NCBI GenBank assembly: GCA_031398055.1
Contig: JANNMS010000100.1
Coordinates: forward strand, 1-14,661
Reading direction: 5' to 3'
DNA: 14,661 bases
Source: M3007 sp031398055
GTDB lineage: Bacteria > Bacteroidota > Bacteroidia > Chitinophagales > Saprospiraceae
In this document: in pieces, positions 11,935 through 14,661 of the stretch
How the letters are laid out: each line of letters starts with the position of its first letter
How positions within the stretch are numbered: the first letter of the stretch is position 1
The notes under the pieces: generated by a model
Seen by the model: only the letters and a program-made list of their open reading frames with translations
Told to the model about the DNA's origin: nothing
The model's database searches: none
Position numbers and translations under genes: made by a program

Positions 11935-14616
11935 TCAGCCTTCGACCAAAGCCCGATAATGGTCAAATTTCGAACTGTCGCTCGGCAATTCGAGCAGTTC
12001 CAAAAGTTGCTCGGCGTACATTTCTTCCAAAAAAGAAAGGTTTTCGCGGGTGCGGATTTCCAGATTTCCACTTCGGATTTGCTCCATCCGCCAGCGGAAA
12101 GTTTTTTCCATCTTGTTGAAAATCAATTCGTTGGCCGAAAAATGGTCTTCGCCAGCACCTGCAATTTGCGCTTCTGCAAACGCCAAATTGTTGCGGGCAA
12201 TCAATTTCGAATCTTCCAAAATGAAGTACCCAGTGTGCGCCCAAACCGTGTCGGGCGGCAGCAATTTTGAATAAAAAACGAGTTGCAAATCCGCCCCATT
12301 TTTTATCAAACCTTTTCGATAATTCGCGCCGCCCCATTTCAAATCCAAAATCGCCCGCTCGTTGCCGCGCCCCAAAACGAGGTCGGCCTTGCCACGCACC
12401 GGAACGTCGCAAAACGTGCCTTCCAAATCCATTTCGGTCGCCAAAACTTGCCAAGAATTTTTGCGGAGCAGCGAAATCAAGGTCCACGCGGCGTTTTTCA
12501 AACGGTTCAAAAAACGGTTGCGCTCCGGTTCGCGACCGTACATTAATAAGGTCGCGCCCTCGCGTTCGAGCAAATTCGTGGCACGTTCGTCGAGCCAATC
12601 CGAGACGTCGCGGCGTTCCCAATTTTGAAAATCTTCTTTCAACATCAACTCAAAAAAACGGTGGGCGAGGTTGCCGATCAAAGTCCGGTCGGCCACGACG
12701 CTCAAAATACTGGCCGGAAAAAGCCGCAATTTTTTCCGAAAAAACCACTGGTGCGGGTAGTAAAACAGCGAGTCGAGGTTCGTCAAAGTTTCATATTCAT
12801 TTTCCTGCAAATTTTCGGGGTTCAAAAAAGGCAGTTGCGGCGGTGTCCGGTGCCCGGCGCGGCTCGGAATTTGGGCAGTTTCGGGCATCCGCAACATTTG
12901 GGCGAGCGCGGCACGGCTGTTTTCGTCGTCAATTTGAAAAGTAAAATCGCTGCATTTTTCAAACGACGCCTCGATGTCGCCGAGCAAAAGATGGGGTTCG
13001 ACCGGCGAGCCGTCCACATTTTCGGGCACGACCAAAATCAATTTTTCCTGCGCCGCGAGCACCGCGCGATTTCGCAAAAGCAGGCGCAGTTCGTTTTTTT
13101 GTTTTGGAAAAATTATTTTAACTCCTTGATTTTCAAGAAATTGGAGTTCGGAAGGTTGCCAGCGCGGAGCGGCCGGCGCGGGTTCGTTGTGGATACAATT
13201 CCACCAAATCAGCACGTCGGCAGTCGTCGCGAGCGCGCCGGGTGCATGGGCAAACGCAAAATGTCGGCGTTCTGGGTCATTAAATTGGACGGGCGAGGGC
13301 TGGTAAATCGTGCGGACGATGCGTTCGAGTTCCAAAAATGAAAGTTGGGTTTCGGGAATCGCGTTGAGCAAATCACGGATCCGCCGCGACTGCTCGGCCA
13401 AAACGAGGAGCGTTTGGTTGCTGGTTTTTTCAAAATTGTCGCGTGCCCAGTCGTGCAAATGACTATAAATTCCGATGATTTCGCGTTTCGGCGCGGTCGA
13501 ATCGGAGCGGTGGCGGCGGCGGTCAAACCAAAAATCATAGTTTTTCCGCGCCTCTTCCGGCGTGTTTCCATCCTCCAAATACCCAAAAATTACGGCAAAC
13601 CAAGTGTCGTTGAACAGCCCAGGTTTGGCCGCGAGCACTTCCGCGATTTTTGCCGACAGGCCATCTTCGAGCGGTTTGACGGGCAGCGAGGCAAATTCCA
13701 TGATTTTGAAAACGTCCACCGGTTCCCACAAAAAAACGGGCGCGAGTTTCAAAGCCTGCAAGGACGGCCGGGCGAGCGACGCGGACAAAATGCCCATCGC
13801 CGGAAATCCCTCGCGGACGATGGCCTGTTCGAGGGTCAGCGACATTTCGGGGACGAGAAAAACGGGCTGCAATTTTGGGTTCGCCCGCAAAGTTTGGGCT
13901 AAAAAAGTGGCCGCGTCGGCATCGCGTTTTGCCCGCAAAATGAAAAGTGAGCCGTCGTTTTCGCCCGGTTTTTTTTCGGTCGTTTGGCCGAGCAGCCGTT
14001 TTTGGAGATGCGCCAAATTGGTGTTTTCGGAAATCGGAACGAGCGGCGCGGCTTGCTCGGTTTGGATATTTTTTTCTCGAAAAATGTGGATAAGTCGTTG
14101 AATATGAACCGACAGCAAATGTTCCGGCTCGTGCAAAACCAATTTTTCAAAAGGCAAATCGCGCGTTTTTATTTTTTCAAAAACTTGTGAAAAACGGTCG
14201 GCAAAACCAAATGCCTCGACCGACGCGGGCGGTTTGGAAAGTTTTTTTCTGAAGAAAATCTCGACTTCGGCGAGGGTTTTGAGGCGCGGCGGGCAGATTC
14301 TTTCAGAATGACAAACGAAATCCCAACCCGCCAACAACAGTTCATCGCGCCATTCCAAAAGTGCGGTTGCCGTGGCAAAACGATCGGCCTCGAAACTTTG
14401 GGCAAAAAAAGCGGTCGGCTCAATTTCCAAATTTTGCTGCAAGGCCTGCCGAAAAATTTCAATCCGCAAATAATCGGTGTTCGATGGATAACCGGCCAAC
14501 CCGAGGTGGGTTTCGAGAAAATGGAGCAGGTTCCGCTCGCCCAAAAATTGGCCGGAGCCGATTTCGTGGTGGCAGTTGCCGTCGAATTTTGAGCCGAAAT
14601 GGAGGGTGTTTTGCAT
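11935..14616 (-). CDS. AddB/RecB-like PD-(D/E)XK nuclease protein
   Basis: This 893-residue protein ends in a RecB-family nuclease domain. Counting from the ATG at 14616, the motifs are GNLAHRFFE (His652), a helix-strand with Glu728, VRGKADLVLG (Asp745), AILDLKWGG (Asp758, Lys760) and DLQLVFYS (Gln778, Tyr782). This is the complete His...Asp...D-x-K...Gln-x3-Tyr set. The large N-terminal part (ATALLEWRDELLLAGW and surroundings) resembles the helicase-derived, inactive portion of Bacteroidota AddB-like proteins, and I see no Walker A motif. The cysteine cluster that binds Fe-S in classical AddB is also absent. Such proteins usually work with a UvrD-like helicase in double-strand break processing, and that gene may lie beyond the right edge. 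A TTG start at 14652 is possible but less likely than the ATG. Confidence 0.85.
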   Translation of the reverse strand: MQNTLHFGSKFDGNCHHEIGSGQFLGERNLLHFLETHLGLAGYPSNTDYLRIEIFRQALQQNLEIEPTAFFAQSFEADRFATATALLEWRDELLLAGWDFVCHSERICPPRLKTLAEVEIFFRKKLSKPPASVEAFGFADRFSQVFEKIKTRDLPFEKLVLHEPEHLLSVHIQRLIHIFREKNIQTEQAAPLVPISENTNLAHLQKRLLGQTTEKKPGENDGSLFILRAKRDADAATFLAQTLRANPKLQPVFLVPEMSLTLEQAIVREGFPAMGILSASLARPSLQALKLAPVFLWEPVDVFKIMEFASLPVKPLEDGLSAKIAEVLAAKPGLFNDTWFAVIFGYLEDGNTPEEARKNYDFWFDRRRHRSDSTAPKREIIGIYSHLHDWARDNFEKTSNQTLLVLAEQSRRIRDLLNAIPETQLSFLELERIVRTIYQPSPVQFNDPERRHFAFAHAPGALATTADVLIWWNCIHNEPAPAAPRWQPSELQFLENQGVKIIFPKQKNELRLLLRNRAVLAAQEKLILVVPENVDGSPVEPHLLLGDIEASFEKCSDFTFQIDDENSRAALAQMLRMPETAQIPSRAGHRTPPQLPFLNPENLQENEYETLTNLDSLFYYPHQWFFRKKLRLFPASILSVVADRTLIGNLAHRFFELMLKEDFQNWERRDVSDWLDERATNLLEREGATLLMYGREPERNRFLNRLKNAAWTLISLLRKNSWQVLATEMDLEGTFCDVPVRGKADLVLGRGNERAILDLKWGGANYRKGLIKNGADLQLVFYSKLLPPDTVWAHTGYFILEDSKLIARNNLAFAEAQIAGAGEDHFSANELIFNKMEKTFRWRMEQIRSGNLEIRTRENLSFLEEMYAEQLLELLELPSDSSKFDHYRALVEG

Positions 14617-14661
14617 TGAAATTGGATTTTTTGTGCTGAAATTTTGCGGCAAAACTGGGCT

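Noticed and set aside
12267..13341. Plus-strand open frames inside the AddB-like nuclease gene
   Set aside because: Their translations are rich in Arg, Ser, Phe and Gln without domains. The minus strand carries one continuous 893-residue protein with nuclease motifs.
1..14661. tRNA, rRNA or riboswitch
   Set aside because: I saw no cloverleaf with a TTC-type arm, no rRNA-like stretch and no known riboswitch core on either strand by eye. A covariance-model search would be needed to exclude divergent cases.

Overview
The window looks like chromosomal DNA from a member of the Bacteroidota, most likely a Saprospiria/Lewinella-type lineage. That assignment is an inference. It rests on short Bacteroidota-style lipoprotein signals, a His_kinase/LytTR pair without a HATPase-HisKA orthodox kinase, near-absence of Shine-Dalgarno sequences, an AddB-like PD-(D/E)XK nuclease of the Bacteroidota type, and abundant palindromic intergenic repeats. 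There are no rRNA, tRNA, CRISPR or transposase genes in the window.

Layout. Positions 1-372 hold a palindromic repeat element, a strong forward terminator and an AT-rich leader with 7-bp tandem repeats. Positions 373-2609 (+) hold two genes of uncertain role: a three-segment membrane protein and a soluble protein with a peptidoglycan-binding-like N-terminus and an L,D-transpeptidase-like His/SAGC region. Both carry the same VLESFSR peptide near the C-terminus. Positions 2655-4383 (+) hold three overlapping genes: a small helical protein, an HNH endonuclease and chorismate synthase (aroC). They are joined by ATGA and TAATG overlaps. A fused nucleotidyltransferase-GHMP sugar kinase follows at 4463-5605. 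On the minus strand, a LytS-like histidine kinase (7492 to 6470) and its LytTR response regulator (6382 to 5654) form an operon interrupted by a 38-bp inverted repeat. Diverging from the kinase is a lipoprotein agmatine/peptidylarginine-deiminase-family enzyme (7762-8913), followed by a lipoprotein amidohydrolase (9068-10759). After a nested palindromic region and a bidirectional terminator come, on the minus strand, a PAP2-type membrane phosphatase-like protein (11751 to 11128) and an 893-residue AddB/RecB-like nuclease (14616 to 11935).

How the genes may work together. The kinase and regulator are a standard signalling pair and may control the divergent deiminase. The deiminase and amidohydrolase are both predicted to sit in the envelope and could act on ureido, guanidino or amide compounds outside the cytoplasm. 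The small protein and HNH nuclease look like a mobile two-gene cassette that landed directly upstream of aroC. Most of the longer gaps between genes contain short-loop palindromes, arranged as inverted or tandem copies, from at least four different sequence families. This is the most unusual global property of the window.
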